Source of the DNA: Vibrio agarivorans
Lineage (GTDB): Bacteria > Pseudomonadota > Gammaproteobacteria > Enterobacterales > Vibrionaceae
NCBI RefSeq assembly: GCF_030409635.1
Contig: NZ_JAUFQF010000004.1
Coordinates: 2,700,241 to 2,764,240 of the forward strand
Length of the DNA stretch: 64,000 nt
Direction of reading: 5' to 3'
Under the pieces are notes generated by a model, which had not been told where the DNA came from, searched no databases, and saw only the letters and a program-made list of their open reading frames with translations. The translations under genes and the position numbers were made by a program. This document shows positions 26,768-35,313 of this stretch, in pieces (the first letter of the stretch is position 1; each line of letters opens with the position of its first letter).

Positions 26768-27457
26768 TTAGTAAGATCTACGACTCGCTCGACGACGCAC
26801 GGTTTTGTAATTCGTGGCCGCTAAGTAGTCTTCATGAAACTTTGGCGACTCTACCATCAATTTCGGTACCTGTAGCCTAACGACCGTACCCGCTCGAACG
26901 ATACTTTTGGCATTCGCTCCTGAGATGAATGAGATATCACCTTTTTTCACGATGATGCCTTTATGTAACCTTGGCGTGAAGTCGATATTCAGCCCTTGTA
27001 TCAGCTCAAAACCAAACAAGGTCAGCTGCTTCTGTGGCTGTGAGATCGTCTCTTTGAACTCCACTTCGACAGTGACTTGCTCTGATTTGACGATAGCCGC
27101 CAACTGTTCAACTTTGTCTTGAAGTGACTTAGAAAAAACCCACTCATTGAGTATAGGCTCCCACTTACCACCAAGTCGCACGCATTCTCGGTAAGTAAAG
27201 GCATTCCTTTTGCCCATATTTTGGGTGTAGATTTCGATAGAGCCTTGCTCTGCATAGGGCAAAGTAAGACGAAAAACCGCATCATGGCCGAAATGCTGAT
27301 AGCGATCGGTAATTTCTTCAATGTGGAGCTTTACGTGCCCGAGTGGCAAGTCTTGGCTGTTCTCATCGATTAATATACGACAATGCTTGTTGGTTGAACC
27401 GTCTACGTAACAGCGAAAATAGTGATTCCCTCGCTCTAATACCTCAAAGTCACGCAT
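26768..27457 (-). CDS. Unknown protein, third gene of a winged-helix operon
   Basis: A 229-aa soluble protein that overlaps the stop of the upstream gene by one base (TAATG). The N-terminal half is mixed alpha/beta with a possible DNA- or nucleotide-contacting basic surface. The C-terminal half holds short beta strands (GIIVKKGDISFISGANAKSI) and the chain ends in the strongly basic RRRASRRSY. No Cys clusters, Walker motifs or membrane segments are visible. I do not recognise the family. Tight coupling to the two upstream genes points to a shared complex. Confidence 0.75.
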   Translation of the reverse strand: MRDFEVLERGNHYFRCYVDGSTNKHCRILIDENSQDLPLGHVKLHIEEITDRYQHFGHDAVFRLTLPYAEQGSIEIYTQNMGKRNAFTYRECVRLGGKWEPILNEWVFSKSLQDKVEQLAAIVKSEQVTVEVEFKETISQPQKQLTLFGFELIQGLNIDFTPRLHKGIIVKKGDISFISGANAKSIVRAGTVVRLQVPKLMVESPKFHEDYLAATNYKTVRRRASRRSY

Positions 27458-28371
27458 TAGGCGTCACCAATATCTTGGCGCATTTTGTCAGCGAGTTTAC
27501 GTTGCTCGATTCTCTCCACCTCTTCATGAGTGAGCTCTTCAGGCTCGCTGTTTTTCTCTCGAATCATCTTGAGAATTTGCTCACCAAACTTGTTATTGAA
27601 CGCTTCTCCACTTGCAATCATCTCTTCTCGATGTCTGTCGTTTTCAGTTACTGGCTCATTATCCAAATAGGTCTGAACGCGCTCACGCTCTTCGTTCAAA
27701 CGAATGTCCATGTCATCCAGCACGACTTCACGGAACCATTGCGTGTATTTACGATTAAACTCTGATTCAAAGTAGCGATCAGAGAAGCTTTTCACTTCTT
27801 TCATCTTATATCTCTTGATGAACAGTTCCACTCGATCCAATTCGCTAATAGGTATTGGATTATGAAACAGATTCTGACGCGCTTTGTACATGGTCTCTTT
27901 GGTTGGTGAGTTAGCCAATTGACGCAAGCGTACTAGCGAAGGTGGCCACTCACGGTCTTCATCAAGACGCTCAAGCAGGTTATCTTCCAATCTCTTATAA
28001 GACTCTGCCGTTAAGCTCGCGGCAAACTTCATGAAGTGCACATCAGGTTCTTCACCGAAAAAATGCTTCATCTTCGAGTCAAAAGCCTGCAACAACATAG
28101 CCCAGACTTTCAAGATCTGCTTACTCTGCCCTTGCTTTTTGTACTCTTCTAGCGCTTGCTCGTTGCGGCTTTTTGCTGTTCGTGACGGGTAACCACCCGG
28201 TGCCGACACGTTTGTGTTTTGCTGATAATTGCTAACTCGATTACCCTGTGTAGCAGGCAATTGTTCTCTATCTCGAGATTGCTTTGATAGCTTCCCAAGT
28301 TGAGCAAGACGCTCTTCAAACGTCACCCCGACATCCGCTATGTTCTTTGGTCGATTGAAATCATCTGTCAT
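27457..28371 (-). CDS. Unknown helical protein, second gene of the winged-helix operon
   Basis: A 304-aa, highly charged, mostly helical protein. The first 100 residues are low-complexity and Gln/Asn/Arg-rich. From about 105 a compact helical domain begins (WAMLLQAFDSKMKHFFGEEP), with Trp/Arg patches, and the last 80 residues are likely coiled coil (Glu/Arg-rich). The layout is reminiscent of phage P-type helicase loaders in size and in lying directly after a winged-helix gene, but I see no motif that proves it. A 73-bp gap separates it from the first gene. Confidence 0.75.
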   Translation of the reverse strand: MTDDFNRPKNIADVGVTFEERLAQLGKLSKQSRDREQLPATQGNRVSNYQQNTNVSAPGGYPSRTAKSRNEQALEEYKKQGQSKQILKVWAMLLQAFDSKMKHFFGEEPDVHFMKFAASLTAESYKRLEDNLLERLDEDREWPPSLVRLRQLANSPTKETMYKARQNLFHNPIPISELDRVELFIKRYKMKEVKSFSDRYFESEFNRKYTQWFREVVLDDMDIRLNEERERVQTYLDNEPVTENDRHREEMIASGEAFNNKFGEQILKMIREKNSEPEELTHEEVERIEQRKLADKMRQDIGDA

Positions 28372-28444
28372 GTAGTTAATCCATCTTCAATTTTTGCTTA
28401 CTCGCTAACACAAGGCTATAAGACAAGGTTTAGTGCCCGAGAGA

Positions 28445-29191
28445 TCAATCCTCATCATACAAGTGATCGCGATATTTATCTTCAAATATACTTAACGCAG
28501 ACTGTTTGACATGTTGTTTTGATGTGTTATCACTCGCACCGCCGAAAGAAAGGTTCTTAAAGTAATCAATTTTTTGATGTAGGCGATTAATCAGTTGATT
28601 CTGAGTAAACACTTTCTCGCCGGTCGCGTGCACATCTTTCACCAACGAGTCCCAAATTTCTTTGCGACCATGTACCCCTTTTTTGAACATTAACCCTTCA
28701 GCCCACTCAGGGATCTCTTCCATATGGATCTGTAAAACATTGTACTGCTTTTCATTGCTAGAACGGTGCAAAGGGGCAATTTGCGAACGCTGACTGCGAT
28801 TCAATTTGCCTTTATTGTTCTGTTTATTTTGGTTAAGGCGCTCATTCTGCTCTCGCGCCAACTCCATTAAGTTGGAGTCGACGACAGGAATAGACGTCGG
28901 GGCTGTTGGGACTGGTTGACCGTTAAGGCTCAACGTACCAATAAAGGTTTCGCTGCTTCGGTTATTCTCTCTTGGCGGAAACTTAACCAACCTAACCTGT
29001 GCATTGGTAAAGTGTCGAAGAATGGTTTTCACTGCGCCTTCACTAAGGCTTGTCAGCTCAGATAACTCCGAAATCGAGGTTTCAAAATGGCCCTTTCGGT
29101 CTGAGATTTCGGCTAGCGCCAGTAGTAAAAGCTTATCTTCAGCTTTGTCTGCTGGGTAGCTCCAAGCAAGGTGGGTAAAATTGGAAGACAT
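28445..29191 (-). CDS. Winged-helix protein, first gene of an uncharacterised operon
   Basis: A 248-aa protein. Residues about 8-70 form a winged helix of the kind seen at the head of phage and primosomal replication proteins (LLLLALAEISDRKG, then SISELSELTSLSEGAVKTIL as the recognition helices). A flexible Asn/Gln-rich linker (about 115-150) leads to a C-terminal helical region (EIPEWAEGLMFKKGVHGRKE). Such wing-plus-linker-plus-C-domain layouts suit a DNA-binding initiator or regulator. The divergent 3D-domain gene shares the 300-bp upstream region. Function inferred only. Confidence 0.75.
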   Translation of the reverse strand: MSSNFTHLAWSYPADKAEDKLLLLALAEISDRKGHFETSISELSELTSLSEGAVKTILRHFTNAQVRLVKFPPRENNRSSETFIGTLSLNGQPVPTAPTSIPVVDSNLMELAREQNERLNQNKQNNKGKLNRSQRSQIAPLHRSSNEKQYNVLQIHMEEIPEWAEGLMFKKGVHGRKEIWDSLVKDVHATGEKVFTQNQLINRLHQKIDYFKNLSFGGASDNTSKQHVKQSALSIFEDKYRDHLYDED

Positions 29192-29490
29192 ATCGGATAA
29201 TCTCTAATGTTGATGCGTTAATTATCGGTAACATCGAAGGGATTATCAATCACTAAACCTGCGCTTGAGGGTGGGAATGGACTTATTTATCTAACATCAC
29301 GCTACGTAATCGAATCAACTCCTCATCGTTGTCAATTGACCAGGTTGTTATCTCAACCTCATTTTAGATTCTCACAATACACTCGGAAGTAAGGTCTACC
29401 CTTTAGTCTCATTAAGAGACGCTATGCGAGTTCTCTAAAGCAACCTATAGTTACTTTATTGATAAAACCCTAAATAAAGAAGTTAGCTCT

Positions 29491-29886
29491 ATGCGTTGTA
29501 GCCTCCTACTTATGACTTTATTCCTTGCAACGTCATCCCCTTTATACGCTCACGGTCAGCACTCACTGAAAGTAAAGGCCAGTGCCTATACGTCTAGCGT
29601 TGGTGAGACTGATTCAACCCCGAATATTGGTGCGTGGGGTGATACGCTTAAACCTGGAATGAAGTCGATTGCAGTATCGCGTGACCTTCTCGATATGGGG
29701 TTAACGCACAATACCGAAGTACGAATTAAAGGGTTATCAGGGACATACCGTGTATTAGACAAGATGAACAAGCGTTGGACGAAAAAGATAGATATCTATA
29801 TGGGGAATGATGTCAACAAGGCGAAACAATGGGGTGTCAGGACAGTTACTATCCACTGGGATGGCGAAGAGCGCAGTCGAAATTGA
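29491..29886 (+). CDS. Exported 3D-domain protein
   Basis: A 131-aa precursor with signal peptide to about residue 20 (SPLYAHG). The mature protein is a 3D domain (three conserved Asp, double-psi beta-barrel related to RlpA and MltA). It has KASAYTSSVGETDSTPN at the start, IAVSRDLLDMGL in the middle and YRVLDKMNKRWTKKIDIYMG with the conserved Asp pair. Proteins of this type bind or cleave peptidoglycan glycan strands in the periplasm. Without a partner domain its substrate is unknown. It overlaps the following small ORF by 26 bases. Confidence 0.85.
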   Translation: MRCSLLLMTLFLATSSPLYAHGQHSLKVKASAYTSSVGETDSTPNIGAWGDTLKPGMKSIAVSRDLLDMGLTHNTEVRIKGLSGTYRVLDKMNKRWTKKIDIYMGNDVNKAKQWGVRTVTIHWDGEERSRN

Positions 29887-30073
29887 AGGTGTAGACCTTT
29901 CTGATGATGCGGTTGCAGAGTTTAATACCAATCACTATTACGAAGCGTACGTGGGCTATCTCATCTACCGCCCTTTCTCCAGTGTTCTTGTCGATAACAT
30001 CGGCATTCGCTTGAATTTCAATTACGGCTCTGACTTCAAAGGAGGCGCCATCGTTCTCTATTTTAACAAGTAA
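29861..30073 (+). pseudogene. Remnant ORF overlapping the 3D-domain gene
   Basis: An in-frame ATG at 29861 opens 70 codons (MAKSAVEIEGVDLSDD...) that continue past the 3D-domain stop. The sequence has good coding character (balanced, with NHYYEAYVGYLIYRPFSS and the final GGAIVLYFNK) and looks like the C-terminal part of a larger globular protein. A plausible reading is that a deletion or insertion joined the tail of an older gene to the 3D gene. No RBS is obvious, so it may not be translated. It could instead be a small real gene. Confidence 0.4.
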
Positions 30074-30272
30074 TTCTCCTTTTTGCAGAAATTACATGCC
30101 CAATATTAAGACAACTCATTAGAATTACTGTTTCTCGATATGTGTCTCAACTAAAGCACTTTAAAAGCGAACTTGTCTCTCCTACCTTGTCATTAGAAGT
30201 GAGCGATCAAAGACTCATGACAATGCAATTTAACGTCTTCAAGCTGGGCTCTATAAAGAAGGGAGAGTCAAT

Positions 30273-31271
30273 ATGTCTGCTTGTTTTAACGAGAAAATTT
30301 ATCAAACGCTACTCCAATCAACGCAGGCTATCCCTTGGGCGTTAGATTGGAACAGCAAACGTTTTACCTTTGTGTCTGATCACATTGAGGCTCGTTTCGG
30401 CTGGCCAAACGAGAGCTGGCAAACGGTGAGAGATTGGATAAGCCTCATCCATCCAGAAGATAGACAAAAAACGGTGGAAACCTGGCTGAAAAAATGCGAA
30501 CTAGGGATAAACCATCAGCTAGAGTATCGATGCCGTAAAGTGACCGGAGAATACATTTGGATTCAAGACACTATCCACGTTATTCAAGAAAATGGCAAGA
30601 CAACCGCTATTGCGGGGCTCATGACGGACATTTCCGAAACTAAAAGCATGGAAAGTGAGCTCATCAGAATTAGAGAGCAGAATCGAAATCTTCAGCGCAC
30701 CGATAGCCTGACAGGCCTTGCCAATCAGGCCTGTTTTGATGAACACCTCTCTATGGAGTATTCACGCGCAAAACGTAACAAAAGCGCCTTATCACTCCTG
30801 ATGTTCGAACTCGATGATTTCAGTCAGTATTATAACTTCCACGGCCCTCTGATGGGGGACAAGGTTATGCTTCAAGTCGCCTCTTTAATTGAGCAAAACT
30901 TTTCCCGCCCAGCGGATAAAGTGGCACTTCTTAACAACAACATTTTTGCGGTCATACTGCCTGAAACCGAGGAGATGACGGCACAACTGCTGGCAGAGTC
31001 AGTCCGTCAGACCTTGTTTGAGGCTAAATTGACTCACAAGCGTTCTTCAGTCACTGACCGAGTATCAATCAGTATTGGCTGTGCGGCCTTTAGCCCACAA
31101 ACTTTCTTCAGAACACTGTCAAGCTTTCTTGAAAAAGCAACGGTTAACATGCATCGCGCCAGACAAATGGGCGGGAACCGTGTCTTTCCGAGACCGACTC
31201 TATTTCAGTTTCTCGGTGATGAGGTTACTGAAGGCAATGTAACGAAACATGATCAAAGCCGTCGTTTATGA
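30273..31271 (+). CDS. PAS protein with degenerate GGDEF domain
   Basis: A 332-aa cytosolic protein. Residues about 15-125 are a PAS fold with PAC tail (FTFVSDHIEARFGWPNESW, then EYRCRKVTGEYIWIQDT). Residues about 150-310 have the GGDEF fold (TDSLTGLANQACFDEHL), but the active-site loop reads LLNNNIFAVILP where a cyclase has GG(D/E)EF. Both glycines and the acidic residue are lost, so it should not make c-di-GMP. It may bind GTP or c-di-GMP as a receptor. RBS GGGAG precedes the ATG. The end overlaps the convergent HTH gene by six bases. Confidence 0.88.
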   Translation: MSACFNEKIYQTLLQSTQAIPWALDWNSKRFTFVSDHIEARFGWPNESWQTVRDWISLIHPEDRQKTVETWLKKCELGINHQLEYRCRKVTGEYIWIQDTIHVIQENGKTTAIAGLMTDISETKSMESELIRIREQNRNLQRTDSLTGLANQACFDEHLSMEYSRAKRNKSALSLLMFELDDFSQYYNFHGPLMGDKVMLQVASLIEQNFSRPADKVALLNNNIFAVILPETEEMTAQLLAESVRQTLFEAKLTHKRSSVTDRVSISIGCAAFSPQTFFRTLSSFLEKATVNMHRARQMGGNRVFPRPTLFQFLGDEVTEGNVTKHDQSRRL

Positions 31272-31619
31272 ACAAGCCACTGTATGAGCATACTCAACAA
31301 TCACTTGATTGCCTTCGATGTATGCTCGTTGGATCTCTCCATCAATAGTCATGGCGGTTTTTAAGTAAACCACCTGGCTTGCATCATTATCGTTAGAGCG
31401 TAACGACGGTAATACGAGTTTAGGGTCGACATGCATTTGGGCGCAAAATTGGCTGACAAAAGTCATAGATAGGGGCAGAGCACCACGGATCATGGCAGAA
31501 AAGTCTCTTTGGCTCAGATTAAGTTGTTTGGCCATTTCCATCTGGGTTACACGCATCTTAGCTTTCTGTGACATCCAGATTTGATAGAGCGCCTTAGTGT
31601 CTTGTTGAGTAAATTCCAT
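31266..31619 (-). CDS. Small Cro/CI-type helix-turn-helix regulator
   Basis: Start at ATG 31619; an upstream in-frame GTG has no better RBS. The 117-aa protein has a Cro/CI-like helix-turn-helix in its first half (MRVTQMEMAKQLNLSQRDFS, then MIRGALPLSMTFVSQFCAQM) and a short beta-rich tail with a charged patch that may bind a ligand or dimerise. Targets are unknown. It converges on the PAS/GGDEF gene with a six-base overlap at the 3' ends. Confidence 0.78.
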   Translation of the reverse strand: MEFTQQDTKALYQIWMSQKAKMRVTQMEMAKQLNLSQRDFSAMIRGALPLSMTFVSQFCAQMHVDPKLVLPSLRSNDNDASQVVYLKTAMTIDGEIQRAYIEGNQVIVEYAHTVACS

Positions 31620-31801
31620 TGTATTGTCCACTACAGTTCTTGTGACGTTGTCACTAAGTCATTTTTTTTAATCATGTTATTCTGAGCCATGGTGGAAAAT
31701 ACGTGTCAGACGCTGGTGAATTTTCCTTCAAGGTTTGTGCAAATGAGATCAACAACCAACCAGTGTTTATAAAATCAGTTGATACCCAATCCTTAAATAC
31801 G

Positions 31802-31827
31802 AAAAAAGCCATCAATAAAGATGGCTT
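31802..31827 (-). terminator. Terminator of the BCCT transporter gene
   Basis: On the minus strand, AAGCCATC/GATGGCTT with a six-base loop and a T-run, 40 bases after the stop codon. Confidence 0.85.
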
Positions 31828-31866
31828 GAATTACAGTTTGGTTTAGGAGAAACCGGCTAAAGAATC

Positions 31867-33771
31867 TTAAGCTGTTGCGTCCTCGGCAGACACACTCAAC
31901 ATAATAGTATTGAATTCTGAACGCGACTCTTGCGCCTCTTTTGACAGCAACTGTTTTTTGTCTTTGGCTGCCGCTAGTGCTTCAGACAGCTGTTTTAATT
32001 CATCTTGCATCTCTTGTGGTAAGAGGTGATTGGCATAAGTCGCGTCATTGTAATGCTCAAGTGCAAATGCTCGCATTCGCTTGCGCAAGCCATTGAGCTG
32101 CTCCATCATATTGCGCTCTTCTTCAGCGGCTTGCTGAGCATTGTCTCGGCAACGTTCAAACTTGGCTAAAGCCATCCCCTCCGTTGACCACGGATCCATC
32201 TCTGGAAGTTCTTCTATATTGATCGTTGGCTCTTCATATTCCGCTTGATGTCTAATATCAAGACTCGCAGCGCGCACAAACGACACCATAAGCATTACAG
32301 AGATCACAAGCAGTGGTAAGCCACCTACAATTGCCGCAGTTTGCAATGTTGATAGTCCTCCCATGAACATCAAAACTGTAGGGAGGAAAGACAAGGTAAA
32401 GGCCCAAAACAAACGGTTCCAGCGCATTGGTTCTTCCGTCACGTCATTTTGTACGACTGAAGCCAAAATATAGGAGATTGAATCAAACGACGTCGCGGTA
32501 AAGATGATACACAGCAGCGTAAACACACCAATGACGACTGGTGCTAACGGTAAACTGTCTAAGGTTGCAAAAATCGCGGCTGGAGCACCCGATTCGTTAA
32601 GAATGGAGATAACATCCAACTCACCAGTCAGCTGCAACGATAAACCATAGTTACCCAAAACGACAAAGAACAAGAAACAGCCTAATGAACCATAAAAGAT
32701 GGAGCCAACCACCATCTGCTTGATAGTGCGACCTCGTGAGATACGAGCAACAAATAAGCCCATACATGGCGCAAAGACCAACCACCAAGCCCAGTAGAAA
32801 ATAGTCCAATCTTGTGGAAAATGCGTATCTGCAAACTCGCCGTAGCCTCCAAATGGCTCGGCCCAAGTAGCCATCACAAAGAAGTTCGACATCATTCGAC
32901 CAATCGAATCAAGCCCCGTTTCTAAAATGAACACGGTTGGTCCGACAGCCAGAATGAACACCAGAAGGCCCATTGCGCCCCAGAAGTTGATATTACTCAG
33001 TAACTTGATCCCTTTTTCAAGGCCAGCGTAGGCAGAGTAACCAAAGATTGCGGTACACAACAGCAACACTGCCACTTGGGTCATCGTGTTGTTTGGAATA
33101 CCGAACAGGTGATGTAAGCCACCATTGATCAACGGAGCGGCCAAACCTAAAGTTGTTGCCGCACCACCCAACATACCAAAAATAAACAGTACGTCGATGA
33201 ACTTGCCTAAACCACCTTGTGAACGTTCTTCACCCAACACTGGCATCAAAGCACTTGAGATTTTTAGTACTGGTTGTTTACGCACATAATAGAAATAAGC
33301 GATTGGTAAAGCAGGTATCAAATAAATAGACCACGCGATGGGGCCCCAGTGAAACAAACCATAGGTGGCTGCCCAGCGGATGGCTTCTTCACTGCCCGCT
33401 TCTAATTGAAACGGCGGTGATTGATAGTAATAAGCCCATTCAATACAACCCCAGTACAAGATACTGGCACCGATACCACCACAAAACAGCATCGCCGCCC
33501 AAGAGGCATTGTTGAATTCCGGTTGTTCATCAACATCACCCAGTTTGATCTGCCCTAGGTCACTGAACACGGTATAAATCATAAAACAGACTGCAGCAAT
33601 GCCCAATGCGAGGTAAGCAACACCGAGTTTGTCCGTCATGAAAGATTTCGCAATGGCTATCCAGTCTGCTCCCTGAGTCGGGAACAATACGAGCGGGAAC
33701 ACCACACTAAGAAGGAGAAATAGCGCACCAAAGAAGGTTGGTTTGTCTATTAACGAGAAGGATTTTTCCAT
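31867..33771 (-). CDS. BCCT family betaine/carnitine/choline transporter
   Basis: Start at ATG 33771 (GGAA nine bases upstream); a GTG two codons earlier is possible. This 634-aa protein has 12 membrane helices, with the family signatures AAMLFCGGIGASILYWG near residue 90 and the aromatic WAWWLVFAPCMGLFVARISRG near residue 330. It imports compatible solutes such as glycine betaine, carnitine or choline, driven by Na+ or H+. The last 110 residues are cytosolic, highly charged coiled coil, the osmosensing type of tail found in BetP-like carriers. Marine vibrios carry several such paralogues. Single gene. Confidence 0.93.
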   Translation of the reverse strand: MEKSFSLIDKPTFFGALFLLLSVVFPLVLFPTQGADWIAIAKSFMTDKLGVAYLALGIAAVCFMIYTVFSDLGQIKLGDVDEQPEFNNASWAAMLFCGGIGASILYWGCIEWAYYYQSPPFQLEAGSEEAIRWAATYGLFHWGPIAWSIYLIPALPIAYFYYVRKQPVLKISSALMPVLGEERSQGGLGKFIDVLFIFGMLGGAATTLGLAAPLINGGLHHLFGIPNNTMTQVAVLLLCTAIFGYSAYAGLEKGIKLLSNINFWGAMGLLVFILAVGPTVFILETGLDSIGRMMSNFFVMATWAEPFGGYGEFADTHFPQDWTIFYWAWWLVFAPCMGLFVARISRGRTIKQMVVGSIFYGSLGCFLFFVVLGNYGLSLQLTGELDVISILNESGAPAAIFATLDSLPLAPVVIGVFTLLCIIFTATSFDSISYILASVVQNDVTEEPMRWNRLFWAFTLSFLPTVLMFMGGLSTLQTAAIVGGLPLLVISVMLMVSFVRAASLDIRHQAEYEEPTINIEELPEMDPWSTEGMALAKFERCRDNAQQAAEEERNMMEQLNGLRKRMRAFALEHYNDATYANHLLPQEMQDELKQLSEALAAAKDKKQLLSKEAQESRSEFNTIMLSVSAEDATA

Positions 33772-33965
33772 AATCACAATTCCAAAAATATATCGGGAAT
33801 ATGATGACAGTTTTTTCAGTAGCTAAAAAATCAAAGGTTATTGTCGAGTCGATAACTAAATCTAATGCCTGAAAGGCCAGGTCATATAGGGACAAAGTTA
33901 ACTATCCCCCCTGCCAACATAGACTGTTATGTTATAACGTCCGCCAAAATCTATTGGAGCTCTCT

Positions 33966-34901
33966 ATGAAATTTCGCAATCAATTACTACTCAGTTCACT
34001 CTTTTCTTTTGCTGCATTTACGGCTCATGCAAGTGATTATCAATGTCCGACTGAAGGGGTTTACCTTCAAGTGCTGGGTGCAGGCGGTCCTGAACTGACC
34101 ACAGATAATGCCTCTACAAGTTATCTATTATGGGATGATGGTAAGCCGAAAATTTTGCTCGATGCTGGGCCAAGTACTGCACAGAACTTTATCAAAACTG
34201 GGGCGAAGATAGCTGACCTCGATGCCATACTCATATCACATATGCACGTCGATCACGTTGCTGACTTAATCAGTTTAATCAAATCGAGTTATTTTGAAAC
34301 GCGAGATAGCAGCCTGCCAATTTACGGTCCGACGGCGAATCATCTAACCCCAAGCATGACTGAATATATGGAACGTTTGCTTGGCCTTAACGGGTTGTTC
34401 CCTTATTTGAATAATTTTATCGCAGAAGCACCCGATGAGACATTCAGTAAAGCAAACTACAAAATACACGCTCATGATATCGCTCCAACCATAGAGCCTA
34501 CTCAATTGAAAATTGGTTCTATGAAGTTAGAAAGCGCAGATGCAATGCATGGAAGTGTTCCAGCACTAGCATGGTCTATCTCATATAAAGGCAAAACTGT
34601 GTTTGTAACGGGTGATAGTAGTGGTCCTGAGCATCTAGCTACCATGGCAAAGAGTGCCGACTTAATCGTCGCGCACAACGCGCTACCAGAAAGCTATTCA
34701 GGCCATGTTGAAAAGTTGCACATGAAACCTTCCACTATTGCAGACATCGTTGCTGATAGTCAGGCTCATACTCTAGTGTTCAGCCATTTCCTTGCACAGA
34801 CCAATAAATCGGTTGAGCAAGCAAATACACAGGAAATGATCGAAAAATCGTTTAGCGGGAAAATGAGTTTCGCGAATGACTTCAACTGCTACGCCCTATA
34901 G
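33966..34901 (+). CDS. Exported metallo-beta-lactamase-fold hydrolase
   Basis: Start at ATG 33966 with GGAG seven bases upstream; the longer TTG-started reading is rejected. The 311-aa protein has a signal peptide (residues 1-22, ending THAS), so it works in the periplasm or outside. The zinc motif is SHMHVDHVADL near residue 88 (HxHxDH), with further ligand candidates His (DAMHGS), Asp (TGDSSGPEH) and His (FSHFLAQ). The pattern is closer to the RNase Z/arylsulfatase-like branch than to beta-lactamases. The substrate is unknown; phosphodiesters, sulfates or lactones are all possible. Confidence 0.85.
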   Translation: MKFRNQLLLSSLFSFAAFTAHASDYQCPTEGVYLQVLGAGGPELTTDNASTSYLLWDDGKPKILLDAGPSTAQNFIKTGAKIADLDAILISHMHVDHVADLISLIKSSYFETRDSSLPIYGPTANHLTPSMTEYMERLLGLNGLFPYLNNFIAEAPDETFSKANYKIHAHDIAPTIEPTQLKIGSMKLESADAMHGSVPALAWSISYKGKTVFVTGDSSGPEHLATMAKSADLIVAHNALPESYSGHVEKLHMKPSTIADIVADSQAHTLVFSHFLAQTNKSVEQANTQEMIEKSFSGKMSFANDFNCYAL

Positions 34902-34930
34902 TCGAACAGTTAACTAGAATAGAGGTAAAC

Positions 34931-34955
34931 CCAAAGGTGAACGCTTCACCTTTGG
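34931..34955. terminator. Hairpin between MBL and DUF2999 genes
   Basis: An 11-bp perfect stem, CCAAAGGTGAA/TTCACCTTTGG, with a three-base loop. No long T-run on either side. It probably terminates both converging genes. Confidence 0.65.
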
Positions 34956-34965
34956 ATCACTATCG

Positions 34966-35217
34966 TTACTTTTGCAGCTGTTCTTTCGCGGCTTCAACTT
35001 TTGAAAAATCTAAACCGAGTTCTTCTACTGCTTCTTTAATCAATACAGGGTTTTGCATCACCTGCCCCATCAATAGCTGTAGTTGCTCTTGAGGCAACCC
35101 TAGTTGGCCGATTGTTGCCATTGCTGCAAGTGGGTTTTGTGTCAGTGCTTCAAATAGCTCACTGATTTTTGCATCGCTGATGTTGTTCTCTTTCAACATG
35201 GCTAGAATTGGGTTCAT
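34966..35217 (-). CDS. DUF2999 family protein
   Basis: Start at ATG 35217, with GGAAAC as RBS four bases upstream; a TTG-started extension is rejected. The 83-aa, all-helical, cytosolic protein begins MNPILAMLKENNISDAKISE and includes LTQNPLAAMATIGQLG and a Gln-rich VMQNPV stretch. DUF2999 is a small family I know mainly from Vibrionaceae; no function is established. It stands between converging transcripts with its own promoter region. Confidence 0.8.
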   Translation of the reverse strand: MNPILAMLKENNISDAKISELFEALTQNPLAAMATIGQLGLPQEQLQLLMGQVMQNPVLIKEAVEELGLDFSKVEAAKEQLQK

Positions 35218-35260
35218 GACGTTTCCTTGAATACTAAATAAAACCAAAAGCAGTCTAGCA

Positions 35261-35302
35261 CTAACTACTCATTGATAGAAATTGCTTTCAATGAGTAGTT
35301 AG
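35261..35302. repeat. 15-bp perfect inverted repeat
   Basis: CTAACTACTCATTGA (35261-35275) and its exact complement (35288-35302) flank a 12-base loop between the DUF2999 gene and the chemoreceptor gene. No T-run follows in either direction. It is either a factor-assisted terminator of the chemoreceptor transcript or a protein-binding site of the DUF2999 promoter. Confidence 0.7.
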
Positions 35303-35313
35303 TAAAGTGTTGA

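Noticed and set aside
30142..30345. 67-codon plus-strand ORF before the PAS gene
   Set aside because: It overlaps the PAS gene start in another frame, without a clear RBS or recognised sequence.
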